Assembly: GCA_958496175.1 (NCBI GenBank) | Contig: OY292278.1 | Coordinates: forward strand, 20,212,001-20,276,000 | DNA length: 64,000 bases | Source of the DNA: Sisyra terminalis | Taxonomy: Eukaryota; Arthropoda; Insecta; Neuroptera; Sisyridae | Direction: 5' to 3' | In this document: positions 49,444 to 62,563 of the stretch, piece by piece | Numbering within the stretch: position 1 is the first letter of the stretch | Layout of the letters: each line of letters starts with the position of its first letter | Position numbers and translations under genes: made by a program | Notes under the pieces: model-generated | What the model saw: the letters and a program-made list of their open reading frames with translations, nothing else | Told to the model about the DNA's origin: nothing | The model's database searches: none

Positions 49444-51907
49444 AGATTTACTTGTAGCATGTTTTCTGTACGATATTTTTATAATTATCTATATTAAACT
49501 TTATATCTTCTTCATCATTACAGATTATTGAAAAATATTTTCAAAAAGTATAATTGTTTTTTTCATAAAATATTTAAGAACATAGATAACAAAATTATAT
49601 TTATAGGTAATAATCTCCACAATATTCCAATGACATTCGTCATATTAGTTTAAATGTTATTTTTCTCTTAAATATGCTCCCAAAACATAAATAAATTAGT
49701 TAATCTCTCCTTTTCAAAATAAAATGATTTTTTTGTCGTCAAAATAAAATGACAAAATTTACTCTTAAAAGAAGATCTGATAACTTTTTCTTTTATCTTT
49801 TTTTGTCATTGTTAATACGTTTTTTATTCAAATAATGTCTTTGTTAATTGAAATTTTACATGATTTGAAATTAGGAAGCTTGTATAATAAAAATTATAAA
49901 CTTTTGCTTCCTCAAATTTAATAAAACCGATAAAAGTGTCAACTTTTGGACAAATATCGGTAGAAATAAGTTGGGGAAACAATTATTATGAGTTATATTG
50001 TAAGAGAATTCTATATTTAAATGCCATTTTAAGTATAAAATATACCATTATTTATACATGAATTGCCATTTTAAGTGATTTCTTCTTCACATTTTGATTG
50101 AACAGTCCGAATAAAGTACATACGAGTCTCCAATAGGTACGTTCACTTCTGAGGCCCTGGCGAATATAAAAAATGTAAACCACTTAGCGACTTCTAATTC
50201 ATCGTACTACTCCAATTTAAAAAAACTTTACCTAAGATAGACGAAGAAGGTAAGAATTCAACCACGCGGGAAATTTAACCTAGCATCAGGCAAAAACAGA
50301 AAAAAAATATAATCATTTTTAAATTGTTAACAGAAAAGTGGATATAAAAGGATGTAAATTCATATACTAATAATTAAATCCGCACCATTTTGGTCCTTTG
50401 TTTGACCTTCATCAGGCTTCTAAAAAATCATATCAATAAAAAAATACATGTCTACAAAACTTTCAGAACATTTTAAATTACTACATGGCTAATTTACCTT
50501 AATATACAGTATAAAATGCACATCATATATACAGCGACATAGATTTTGATTTTTCTACACAATTTTTTTTCTATTTTATTAACATCTTATGCAATTTGTG
50601 CACGGATCCACTAGTTTATATTAATTATATATTTTTTGTAAATATAAACTTCCATTTAACAGCAAAGGTAGGCAATAAACATATAATAACCTGCATATAT
50701 AATTGCCTATGTACTACATGTATTAACATTTACTTATAGCAGAACAACTTTGCTACTTCGTGGGGAATTCCCCAAACGGTGGGGAAATTGAACTTGATTG
50801 ACAGTTTTGTGGGGAGCAACACTACAGGGGAGGGTTAAATTTTAATAATTTGTCGGTAAGTCGGTCACTGCACAAATGATTAAAATTGGTAACATTTCTA
50901 CTGAAGCCTATACTTGAACAATGAATAACAGCAGTCTAATAAGTGTATTGGGCAATGTTATAAAAACATAAATATTATTAAAAAATTAAAAAAACTTTAA
51001 ATGGTTTTTAAAAAAAAGGAGTTATCTGAACTCGATTTCATACAACCATGAAGATATGTTGTATCGATAATGGAAACAAAAAAGGTAATACGAAAGGAAC
51101 TTAAAATTTACTCTTCCAAAGATAAGGTAGCTACTTTGTGGGGAATATAGGTTTATTTCTCCCCATGTTGTGATAACTCAGAATAATTTTTTGGAGAACT
51201 TTTTAAAGTAGTGTTAGCAACTGAATGTCCTTATAATATGTAATACAATTAGTACATATTACTTATGCGGTATGTATTATTCAGAATGGTTTATCAAAAT
51301 TTTTATTTGAAGTTCATCATATAATGATAAGAAAAACTTTTCTGGAAATTTAATAGTACAATGTATATCTACATTTATAAATTGTTATCTTGTGTGCGAT
51401 AAGATATTTAAATAATAAAGATATCATTGTTTTATTGCAGAATTTAATAAATTTCCTATTTTTTTTATAGAATATTACAAAAACTATTTACATTCTTACC
51501 TCACCAATTGAAAATGAACCGAATATATTAATATGGTATAACGGGGGTTGGGATTTTACAGCAATTTTTTTCAACGTTTTTAATCCTCATTGAAAACTTT
51601 TGGGTTTATTTTTTCATGAGCGCAGTTTTTTGATTAAACCAAGCTTCATGGAACTCGAATTGACACGAATTATTAATTTAGCTATTAATTTTCAACAAAT
51701 TTTCGGTATTTACTTAATACTTTATTTGTTTAAAAAGCTTACGGGTTTTGCGAGGATATGTAACAATGAAATATCAGCCATATACAATATATTACTATAC
51801 ATTAATTGTATTCATTGTGTAATTGCTCAAGGTGATCGCATTTTATTGAGTAGAAGTTATTTTATTTATATTTTTTTAAAGCTAAGAATCGCATTTATTC
51901 CGGTTCG
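49444..51907. other. AT-rich intergenic stretch
   Basis: It holds the poly(A) region of the preceding gene, a degenerate hammerhead-like motif (50383-50422) and an unassigned patch at 50740-51180 where ctactt(c/t)gtggggaat occurs twice (about 50754 and 51132), probably the remains of a repeat. The 103-codon plus-strand ORF at 51600-51911 is AT-rich and featureless and was not accepted as a gene. Confidence 0.5.
50383..50422 (-). ncRNA. Hammerhead-like motif, degenerate
   Basis: Minus strand: AAGC, CUGAUGA, extra A, stem II GGUC/GACC, then AAAAUGGU in place of GAAACGU. The core first half and a paired but different stem II are kept and the second half is altered. No repeat arms were recognised around it. 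Confidence 0.35.
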
Positions 51908-51977
51908 TTAAAAAAGCAATAATTCAAAAACTTTGTTACCATTTAACAAAGCACCACCGGTATCACCCTCTAGGACT
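51908..51977 (-). pseudogene. Serine-protease-like exon fragment (GDTGG)
   Basis: On the minus strand a good acceptor (tttttctaacacag) is followed by a frame reading VLEGDTGGALLNGNKVF and then a stop after ELLLF. GDTGGALLNGN closely resembles the GDSGGPLV block around the catalytic serine of trypsin-like proteases, with threonine in place of serine. No other protease exon (TAAHC, IVGG) was seen nearby. It is probably an isolated, broken remnant, although a chance match in 23 codons is possible. Confidence 0.35.
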
Positions 51978-52169
51978 CTGTGTTAGAAAAACATGTTTTC
52001 GATTTTAGATTACTTATTTTTGCAGTGCTTAAGCAATCATAGAAGTCATAGAACATATTAGATGATACAGCATCTTGTTTTAATGATTTATTTACTTATT
52101 TTACTTATAATTTTATAAGTAAATTAAGATATCAGTTTAAAATTATAGCGCTAAATTAGTTTCATTAAA

Positions 52170-52295
52170 AGTCACAAGATGGCGCTTAAGCCGATCTGCA
52201 CTTGTCCCACTTGAATCAATTTCAATGTCAATAGATGGCAACCCTGGGTTGTGAATAAATTTCCCCATAAAAGTATTTTAAGGCCATGGCGCTGT
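52170..52295 (+). promoter_or_regulatory. Possible promoter motifs of the SLC25A44-type gene
   Basis: Within 450 bp upstream of the start codon lie CAAGATGGCGCT (52175-52186), TAGATGGCAAC (52233-52243) and GGCCATGGCGCT (52282-52293). All contain a GCCAT or ATGGC core like that bound by Pho/YY1 factors. The spacing to a transcription start is unknown. Confidence 0.3.
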
Positions 52296-52618
52296 CATTC
52301 AATGTAAAGAAATAGAAAAATCCTCATTTATTATTTTCTCTGTACATTTCCTCGTTTATCTTTTAGTGAAGCATTTCATTATTTCACGTTTCAACAAAAT
52401 GTATTGTTTAAGTCCCAGTAAGAGAATTATTTTCAAGTGACACGATTTGTTTATTATGGAGATGATCGAAAAACATTTCGTAACCTCCAATCTACTAATG
52501 CAAATAATATTTTAAAAATAAATAATGTGTGGCAATTACAGTAAAAAAATAATGAGAAACGTGCATCCATTAAGTTTATCAAATCTTTGATATTTGTGAT
52601 CGATTCTTTAAGAATTAA

Positions 52619-55295
52619 ATGGCAGCAATTATTATGGATGAACAAACGCCGTTACGTTCCATCGAATGGGAAATGATGGATAAATCGAAATTCTTCCCCT
52701 TGTCAATGTTAAGTAGTTTTTCTATACGTTGCTGTTTGTATCCTTTAACTGTAGTCAAAACGCGATTACAATTACAAAAAAATGCTACAATTTATCAAGG
52801 TACTTCCGAAAAAATTGCGCCATGTATATTTTTTTCTCATTTTTTACTTTCTTTTAGGCACATTTGATGCTCTTTCCAAAATTTATAAGTACGAAGGCTT
52901 TCCTGGGCTCTATCGAGGATTTTGGGTCTCTTCAGTTCAAGTGTTTAGTGGTAAATTCTAACAATTATCTCAGTCTAATTACTATTTACTTAGTTATGTA
53001 AATATTTGCAGGTGTATTTTACATTTATACTTACGAAGGCACTAGACATTTATGCAATAAAAATAAAATAGATCGCCGTTTAAAGCCTCTGATTTCGGGG
53101 GCTGCAGCGTCTTTAGTTGGACAAACAATTATTGTTCCTTTTGATGTTTTGAGTCAACATTTAATGGTAATGGGAGTCTCGGGCAAGCACAAAGTAAGAA
53201 TCTAATTATGAAAAAAATGATTTTTTTTAAAGAGCAAATATTTTTAGGCCGAAATGAACACTTTGGGAATCGATATAGATCCTAAAATGGGACGAACTGC
53301 TGCCCTAATTGCAGTATGTAAACGAATTTTAAAAGTGGACGGAATTACCGGTTTTTATCGGGGATATACAGCTAGTTTATGCTCTTATGTTCCGAACTCA
53401 GCTCTTTGGTGGACGTTTTATCAGATTTACCAAAGTATATATTTTTATTACATTTTATTTTCCACAAATTTTATTTTATGCGTATGGTTGCTGGAAATTT
53501 GCTTGCTTCAACGAAAACATCTAATTTTTTCATGTTATAGAAAATAACTTCTAACAGTAAATTTAAGTTACAAAATATTTCTGAGGTATTTGATCTTTAC
53601 AGAAGAGTACTTTTTTTAGAATTTTCCTTCGTCTTCTATTATTTAGAAATAGAGCAGTTAATAAACTTTAAAGATCTTACTACTCAGATCATTTTAAATC
53701 AAGTTTCACCCCAGAATTAAAATTTTTATAAGTCATTATAGGTTACCTTATAGTTTCTTAAAATCACAAGTTGCAGAAGGCCCCAGGTACGTTTTTCTTT
53801 CAATTTAAACAAATTATAGTTATAAAAAACTTTAATTTATCAAAACCATAAAATATCAGAATTTTTATCCCTCCCTCTCTCTTTTCTACATACCTTTATA
53901 ACCGCGATTAATATTTTTAACCATTGAAAGCACAACCGAGTGGTTCAATAAAACGCAAAAAAAAAGTAGTTACCGTTTCAAATTTGGTTTTTTCAAAAAT
54001 AACGTTTTGGCTGATTAGTTTTTGTCTTTTGGTGTTCTTATTTAGATTATTAATACAACAAACAAGGAAACAACAATGAAACCAGTTTACTTTGGCTAGG
54101 CAAACCGTATCATTTATGTAATGTTAATTGTCTATGTTTACCCAATATCAATTTTTATTAGATTACTCGGTTATCTTTTATTTGTCTATCAAGAAACGGT
54201 TAACACATCCAAATTTTGATAAAAAAAAATTAGCAATCGAAGTACGTATATGAAACATAACATCAAAAAAAAGTTTCAAAAACAGTATAGTTATATTTAT
54301 TGTTCACATTTGATAGTTTCATTAAAGTTTACCACTGTTGTTCTGGTTGTAGTGTCGGTAAAAATTTTTGCCAAAACTTACCTAAACCAAAGTTCGGATG
54401 GACTGTGGTCACCAAAATTTCAATGATTCCTTATTAAAAAGCTATGTTTGATATAGTCTTCGATCACAATATATGTCGATATATTGCAGAGCAGTGGTTC
54501 TTAACCTTGTTGGAGGTACTAATCCCCAGCAGTTTCAAACGCACATTCTCCAAACCTTTTTAAATTGGATAAATAATATATATTTATTTTTCAAATTCAA
54601 AACATAGGTATGTATTTATACATAGGTCATATAAGTCGGAGGTGTGTCTTGACCTACACCAAACCCGCGAGACTGACTTACCGAACCCTTGGAGTTTGAT
54701 TGAATCCAGGTTAAGAACCACTGTATAGCCGATATAAAATGTTCAAGGTCAATCAAAAAATCATTCCTCACGAATTCTTTAAATTGAAAAATACATACAA
54801 TGAAGTAATTTCATCCAAAACTACACATGTAACATTAAAACCCACAAAAAATGAAAAGGGAAACAAATACTTTTAAATCTTCTCAGTTAAGCTTTAAATT
54901 TCTTGCAATCATACCTAAATTTGAAAAAGAGAGTTTGATATATACATGAAAAATGACTTACTTTATTTTTATTAGATGAACTGTTTCCAATAACGCCGAT
55001 TTGGGTGCCTGAATTGATAGTACAAAGTGTTGCTGGGTCACTAGGTGGTTTTACAACGACAATAATAACAAATCCTTTGGATGTGGTTCGTGCTCGGTTG
55101 CAAGTCCAACGTGTCGGGTCCATGAGATATGCCTTCTATGAACTTTGGAAGGAAGAAGGACTCTTAATGTTTGGTAAAGGGCTGAGTGCTCGCCTTGTTC
55201 AATCAGCCGTATTTAGTTTTAGCATTATTTTGGGATATGAGGCTATAAAACGATTTTCAGTTTTAGAAGAGTATAAGGAATTGATACGTTGGTGA
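52619..55295 (+). CDS. Mitochondrial carrier, SLC25A44 type, five exons
   Basis: Exons are 52619-52799, 52858-52950, 53012-53193, 53248-53434 and 54976-55295, giving 320 residues (human SLC25A44 has about 314). All junctions are GT-AG and in frame. The protein belongs to the inner-membrane carriers with three ~100-residue repeats. Signature sites are YPLTVVKTRLQLQ, VPFDVLSQHLM and NPLDVVRARLQVQ. Further family blocks are GTFDALSKIYKYEGFPGLYR, GFYRGYTASLCSYVPNSA-LWW and KGLSARLV. The N-terminal IEWEMMDK matches the family start. SLC25A44 in mammals carries branched-chain amino acids into mitochondria; the same role here is inferred. Intron 4 (1.5 kb) contains a hAT-like element. A second in-frame ATG at 52634 is an alternative start. 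Confidence 0.92.
54492..54723. mobile_element. hAT-like MITE in intron 4 of the SLC25A44-type gene
   Basis: The ends CAGTGGTTCTTAACCT and AGGTTAAGAACCACTG are exact inverted copies over 15-16 bp. Internal aaacccgcgagactgactta is shared, inverted, with the copy at 935-1154. The expected 8-bp target duplication is not recognisable. 232 bp, no ORF. Confidence 0.75.
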
Positions 55296-58200
55296 TTACG
55301 CTACAAATATCTTGTTTAAATTTTTATTTATATACTACCCTTTGTTTCAAACAGTTGCAGGAGCATGCAAAGGGTATATTGTTTGTTATTTTAAATATAT
55401 TATATTTTAATTGATGTTATTGATTTATATATTTTATTTACGAATATTTAGCGAAATTTTACAGAAAGTAAATTCTTGGGGTGAAGTTTCTTACATTACG
55501 ACGCAAAAATCTAATAATTAATTTGAAGACTGATAATGATTAAAAAAATTCAAATTATATTAGAAATCGTATCAAATTTGTAAGGCAATATATTTGATGC
55601 CCAATGAGAATTTCGAATGAGAAAATTAATTAAAAGAATTTCAATTTTTTACACTTATAAACTTTTAATCTTACAGGGTTACTTATTTATTTATGCAAAT
55701 TTTGCTAGTTTCAATTGATTACTCTTCCTCCGCCTTAAGTTATATAATATTATTTTTATAAATAATAATATAAGAAATATGAAAACTATGATCTCCACAC
55801 TCCAAAGTAACTTACGTCATTTATAAATGCCCCCTAATCGAAGCACTGTATTTATATGCTTCATTTATTGGTATGGAGTATTATAATTCGATATCATATT
55901 CAAATTTGTTTAAAATTTAAAGACAACATACGTCACAATTTTAACCCTTAAAAAAGATAAATGTAACTTCTGTTCTATAAGTTACAATTAAATTCGTTAA
56001 AAAGTTCATCTTATTTTTAATACTTATGAAATCGGGAAAAAATTGAAATTTCTTTTAAATAATTTACATTCCACAAATAGGGAAACTATTTTTTAGATTT
56101 TTAAAATTAAAACTAGTCGAAAATTATTATTGAACACTTTTGTGAATACATTTGGCAATGTAAGCGCCAAATGTGAATTAGATTTATAAATTGTGTTGTA
56201 CGCTTAGACCATGGATTGCTCAAAATCACCATTTGCTGACCACACATAGAAATAATGGTAATGACGTCATAAAGTGATAAATTTACAAAATGGTTACATA
56301 TTGGCAACTGTTGTTGCACTACGGGTAATAAATTACGGTCAATGAATATTGAAAAAATACTATATTTATTGATTACAATAGCTGAGGTCATCATTTGTGC
56401 TCCCTAAGATATCAAAATTTTCCATCCTTATGAGCAATCAGTCTACATTATGTGTCTGGTCTAAGGTTGTACAAATTTAGATTTTGGTTTAATAATTTTA
56501 TGATTAACGTAAAAAATATCTATTTTTATGGTTTTTTTCTTCTTTAGAAATATTGTTTAAGACATTCAAATCTATGTTTTGACTGTTAACTTGATGTTTT
56601 TGATGTGATAATCAAAAGAATAAAAATATATATTAGAACAATTTAGACGAATATTATAGACAGAATGTTTGATATTTTTACGTCAGTTTGTAAAAATAAA
56701 CTAAAAAAAATATTCTTTTTATTTATATGAATAAAATTGAGTGCGCTAGTTCATATATGCTCATTAATATATCTCAAACTAAGTTGTTTAAAAATAACTT
56801 TGTTCTTGAGGTAATTATGGTTAAAATTTGAACTAAAATCGCATGCGCATTTCCTATAGAAACCAACTGGGTATCACTTGTGATACATGTATCTTGAAAA
56901 TTGACCCATTAGTTTAGTATTATAGATTTTTTCATAGTTTAATAATTTAACTATACGTATTTGGTTGTGAAAAAAATAAATTATCAGACATTCTATAATT
57001 AGGATAACTGTTACCATAGATAACTCAGGATTGAATAAGAGAATGAGAACGAAATAGGAAATTAATTAATACTTAGTCGATACATATTCTATATTTAATT
57101 TTCCTTCAAATACAACTTCGTATAACAATTATTCTTTTTAATAAATCATTCAAAATTACATAAAGACTTTCCTAAAAAAAAATAAGATAGTAAAACATTG
57201 ATTGTACTTTCGTAACGAATAAAAATGTACATAAATATAACTAAAAATAAATTGGAATATCTTTAAAAAAAATATTTTTTTAAAAAAAGCACCAACCTTG
57301 TTAATGCACAAAAATTCATAAGAACGCTGACATAATTATTATTGGTAATATTACAAATATTGCAAATCGAAACGCAAAGAATAAAATTTTTTGCATTAAA
57401 ATAAACTTACATTTAAATTGCTAACGCTATTTTTTAAAAAATAAAAAAAATTAACAATACCTGAATAGTTTCAATAAATTCCATTAATTAGATGTATATA
57501 TTGTCATATTTAATCAAACAAAGAAAGCAAAACACAATTCACGCACACGCATCATGCAACTTTGCCCTTTGGTAACTCAACATAACCTCGTATTAAGTTG
57601 AAAGGCCATTTTTATTTTTAGATAAAATGAAAACCTAAGCGAAGTGCAATAATCGAAAAGACATCAATAGCAATTGCAAACATTCAAATTGATTCAAATT
57701 CGTTACTACACTTACTAAAGTCACCTAAAGTTCTCCATTTTGAACATGCGCAGTTCAAACAAATAAAATGGAAGCAAAATTTTTTAAAAAATTACACCAA
57801 GTTATTTAATTAACATTTAGTTAGATTGTAACTTTCAAACCAATTTTTTTTAGTTTTTTTTTTTTTAATAACCTAATCATTATCACACAGCCATATTGCA
57901 ATGTGGGAAATTGACTTTAAGGTAAGACGTATATCGTAATTTAATATCAATTTTTTTTTATAATTTTGTGGTTTCTTTTGGAACAGACAATATAATTTGA
58001 AAGCAAATATTTATTTGTACAAATTGAAATTAACTTTAGTTTCCTTATTGTTTCCAAAAAAAAAAATATTCCACAGTTATCCAAAATTTTATTAGGAAGA
58101 ATAGCAGGAGGTGTCTACTGATCAGACAATTATACCTTATAATTCAAATTTAGTTTTAGTAACTTTTTCTGAAATTTTGATAAATATATGTTATAGTGTT

Positions 58201-59607
58201 AATATAATTTCAACAATTTGAATTTCGCTTATTAAATTTTTTCCTTCTTGTTACATGCAAATAAAGATTATTGTAATTTGTAATTAATATTCCTTTTATT
58301 TTTTCAAAAAAAATGTATTAATGAGGTATATAAAACGGTTAGGTGTTTAAAACCATATAACTCTTACTAATATATTGACCAATATTAGGTTCCACTTTTC
58401 CCTAACAATGTCTCTTTAAGTAATTATAGTAAAGTAGTTGTCCAAAGAAGTGAATGGGAAATATACTTCTTAACATGATTTTCACTTTTAATACTTCAAA
58501 AAGTCAAGGAAACTTTAGAAATTTACTAATACGAAAACTAACTTGGGTTAGTATATTTTGGAAACATCAGCCTTAATTACGTCCTTTACAATTACAATTT
58601 ATTGTTTTATTTTCTCAATGTTTCGTCAATTTGCTTTCGAATTTTCACTGATCCAAAAGTGAACCTTATTTTTTTCAGTACTCATACTATTAATTAATAT
58701 TTGCTTACAATTTAGTCAATAATTACTCCTTTTTTGTGTGAAATATTCAAACACATAATTGATTTAAATAATTCATCTCCGCTTTAGAAAATTACGATGT
58801 TCATGACTTCTAAAAATTGACAACTTCTATTTATATATAAACTATGATTATAGTATGAAAAACTATCTAAAAATACTACAATTGAGTTAATCAGAATAAA
58901 TTCTATTTTTTCTTAAAAATGTCATATTATCAAAAATGGGCGATAGCCTTTTTCGTTGCTTTTCCTGATTGATTTTTCTTTAGTGACCTTTTCTAATTTT
59001 ATTTACGTTTTGCATGAAGAAACCTTTCAAACTTTTACAATTGCTTCAACGTTATGTGATTTGTCATAAAATTTAGATATTCTTAAAAATATTATCTTTT
59101 ACTATGTTCTTAAAATATTTCGTTGTTACTATGTTATAATTAATTAATAGATATCTGATAGTTTTTTATTGTACTTAATGCCGATTTTTAATTGACTATT
59201 TTTTTTAGTTAAAAATTAAAATTTTTACTTACAATATGGACGTTTTTTCAACATTATATCACTTAAATAATTTTTTTTTTGACTGAGTTACAGTTGCGGA
59301 CAATTTTTTGTCATATAAAAATGCAATACTCTACCACGTATACATTATTTCGAATAAATTCGATTGCTATATTCATTAGTAATACTACACTACAGTGAAA
59401 TTCAAGCTTTGATATGAGTTGCGATAATTATGAATTCATATTATTTGCCAAATTATAGAGGACTGTAATTGATCTTTTGATAAAGAATTAAGTTTATTCT
59501 AGACGTAGTTTAAAAATTTTAGGCGAATATTAAAGGGTTATTTTGAATTTTTTTCAGAGCAGTAATTTCTTTTTACTTTGGAACTATGAAGATAACGTAA
59601 AGCATAC

Positions 59608-59766
59608 CATTCACGTTCCGACTTTAAGTACTGCTAATCGGACTACTAGTTGGATCACCTAAATGATCCGACTACTCCGACTAGACATCTAACTTCCAAT
59701 AACACCATTCACGGTCCGACTTTAGATCCAACTTCGAAAGTCGGACTGCAAGTCGGAGCGTGAATG
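59608..59766. mobile_element. Short MITE with CATTCACG ends and GTCGGA repeats
   Basis: It starts CATTCACGTTCCGACTT and ends, read inverted, CATTCACGCTCCGACTT. A third copy of the end, cattcacggtccgacttta, lies inside at 59706. Many short gtcgga or tccgac units lie between. Family not recognised; no target duplication is evident beyond two bases. Confidence 0.65.
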
Positions 59767-61251
59767 ACCTGCTTAAGAGGTAAAAATTGCAGGTTTATCA
59801 TATCATAATATTTCTATTTTAGCTGTTGAAGCATGGTGTTCAAATGATTATTTGATGTTCTTTAAATTTATAATAAGATTTGGCAACGTATAACGTTTCA
59901 TAAAGAAAATAATAAAAGTTCATTAACCGAGGTTTGTAAATGCTGCAACTTTCGGTTTTCAAGAAATAAATAACTTAGTCTGCACTAATTTATTGCTAAG
60001 CTGGCTTTTCTATTTTAACATCGAATGAATGACTCTATTAAACAAATTATTTAAAATTTTAGGGCAATATTAACAAATAATTGGCCTACAACTGTAATTT
60101 TCATTATAATGCTCAGTCTGACATATAAATTTTACACATTATTTTCAACAAAGAATCACTAATTTTTCCCAACATCGCAAAGTCATGCAGAGTGACGAAA
60201 AAGACGTCAATTTTTTATACAGGCACATTTAACATTTTCTCTTTTGTAATATATTTACAAACGTGACGGGAAGTTCGTTTATACAATTCAATTTTTTTCA
60301 AATACATAGTAGATTATACGAAAGGCAAACATCACATAAATTTAACAATTATTACGATTACATATAGTATCATTGTAAACGGTTAACATTTTGTAATATA
60401 CGGCTCATATACACAACATAAAAGTTTCTTGGTAAGTTGATCGCCTAAAACTCCTTCAAAAGCACCATTTAATTAAAAGTCTTTCTGATTTCCGTACATA
60501 TGTGAAACCACTGAGTTTCTTAAACTCAATTATGTTTGGGTAATATCACTAATTTGTTTCAATATTGCCATGAAAGCAGACTTCTGTTTCTTGAGAAAAT
60601 GTTTTTCAGACTTCTTTAAATCAGCAATTTCCATACTGGTCCAAGAAAACTTCTACTGTTTCCCGACATTAATACATATAAGCACAAATATACAAACATG
60701 CAAAAATTTAAAGGGGTAGTAAACTGGTGCCAAGTTCAAAAACGAAAAGAACGATTTAATAATTAATATTACTTTTAATACATGTAGTTATTTAAACATT
60801 CATTTTGTTAACGGTATAACATTGAGAAAACATTACACCCATATAATATTAAAACACCAAATATTTTCAGTTAAGAAAAATCCTTGGGAACCAGTTGGAA
60901 AATTTTTAAAATCTCAAGACGATCAACATCCCTAAAATAGGTTTTAGGCCCTCATTTATTTTTTAATCAAATCTTGGTTAAATCAATGGACGGTTTACAT
61001 TTAATTTCATAATTAAAAATGTTTCATTTAATATTTTCAGCACAAATTTTGGTCTAGAAATAACTAACATTTTTTCTTTTAAATAGAACAATACTTATCA
61101 ATCTCCATATTACCGAAGCATAATTAAAACATATTTGAATAATTTATGATATTCTGTACTACAAAATGATCCATTTAACTTGATACATTTACTGAAAAAT
61201 GAGCTTTATTGAATTTTAATGCTATTGGATACACTGAGATTGTATGACTTG

Positions 61252-61505
61252 AATAAACGTGGTCCATAAGTTCAATGATAAATTTAAATTGTCATTTCTC
61301 CTCAATTTGCCAAGTTCTCGTATCCCTTCCCAGCATATTTGCACAGAATATATTCTCTCCTCTTTAAGTCGGCATATGAGCAGAGTGGAATAGTTCTAGC
61401 GATGGCCACGAGAGAGCGTTCATTTATAAAAAAAAGGTAAGAAAATGGGGAACCGATGGCTTTCATTATAATTTTAGCAGATTTATAACCAGGTTCACTC
61501 TAATC
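61252..61505 (+). repeat. Dispersed repeat B, longest copy
   Basis: It runs from gtggtccataagttcaatga through taaatttaaattgtcatttc and ccacgagagagcgttcat to agcagatttataacc. It links the two partial copies at 4425-4545 and 4728-4935 into one unit of about 250 bp. No terminal inverted repeats were seen. Confidence 0.6.
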
Positions 61506-62536
61506 ATTGATTGGATACCTTATTGTTGATATTGACAACATTTTCAAGGTTTTTTCAAGATCTATTGTTTATTAAATGAAACTTCATGGTTTTATTTCAG
61601 ATTTTTATTCTATACCAACTTTTGTCGATAACAATTCTTCGTGTGACCATGTTTTTAAATTTAAAAAAAAAAACAATCTGCTTTTCGTAACTATCTCAAG
61701 TTAAATGAACCATCCTGTGAAAGTTAACATTTGAAGATTAGTAACAATGGAGTAACTTGCAATTACCATAAGAATGAATGAATCGAGATATATTTGAAAT
61801 TCAGTCTGTTCTAGCCTATTTTACATCTGCTAGATTTGCAAAGAAATTGTCCTGTTGCAATAAATCGGACTAAAACTTAACAACTTACCAATCACTATTG
61901 TACTTCGGTTAAAAAATGTATATTTCAATTTTTGATTTACGATAATATAATAACAACACTTCAAGATTAACGTTTTATATTTGACAGTGTTCTTTTTTCC
62001 TTATCTATAGAAAGATACTATTGCAAAGAAGTCTTGACAAGGTTAAAGGCAAAGACTATTGTTAAATAATAGTATAGGGTAAATATGGCATTGGTCCTTT
62101 TTCATACCAATATTTCGATTAATGTTGCTTTATTAAATTAAGCTTATTTGTAATATTGCACTAGCATTACAATATTAACTGTAAAAACTGCAGTAGAGAA
62201 AATGTATATTCCAAATTAAGAAGCACAACCATTTCAATAACCCGTTTTTCTCAAACACCATTTTGTTTACATTTGAATTGCTGAATTCCATGCAAATCTG
62301 TTCAAAATTTTTTTCCATCTCTACAAATCCACAACAAATGGGCAAATTTTAATTTGTGTTTTTAATAATATAATATTCAAATCGGACACTTGAAGAAGAA
62401 TATTAGAGGTATACTTAACTTTCTATTTGATAAAAAGAAATTACATTTAGCGTAAGAAATATTTGAATTAAAAAGTTTTGCCTTTAAGTTGAGGTAGGAC
62501 AAGTAAAGCTTTTGGCTTGTCCAACAAAGCCTTCGA

Positions 62537-62563
62537 GAAATATTCCATATATTGGAATATTTC
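62537..62563. other. Perfect 11-bp hairpin
   Basis: GAAATATTCCA (62537-62547) and TGGAATATTTC (62553-62563) pair exactly around TATAT. A second, weaker hairpin (ggacaag...cttgtcc, about 62497-62522) lies just upstream. Too short for a typical pre-miRNA on its own. Confidence 0.4.

Noticed and set aside
51600..51911. 103-codon plus-strand ORF
   Set aside because: AT-rich composition, no recognisable domain, no splice or promoter context, and it overlaps a more meaningful minus-strand frame at its end.
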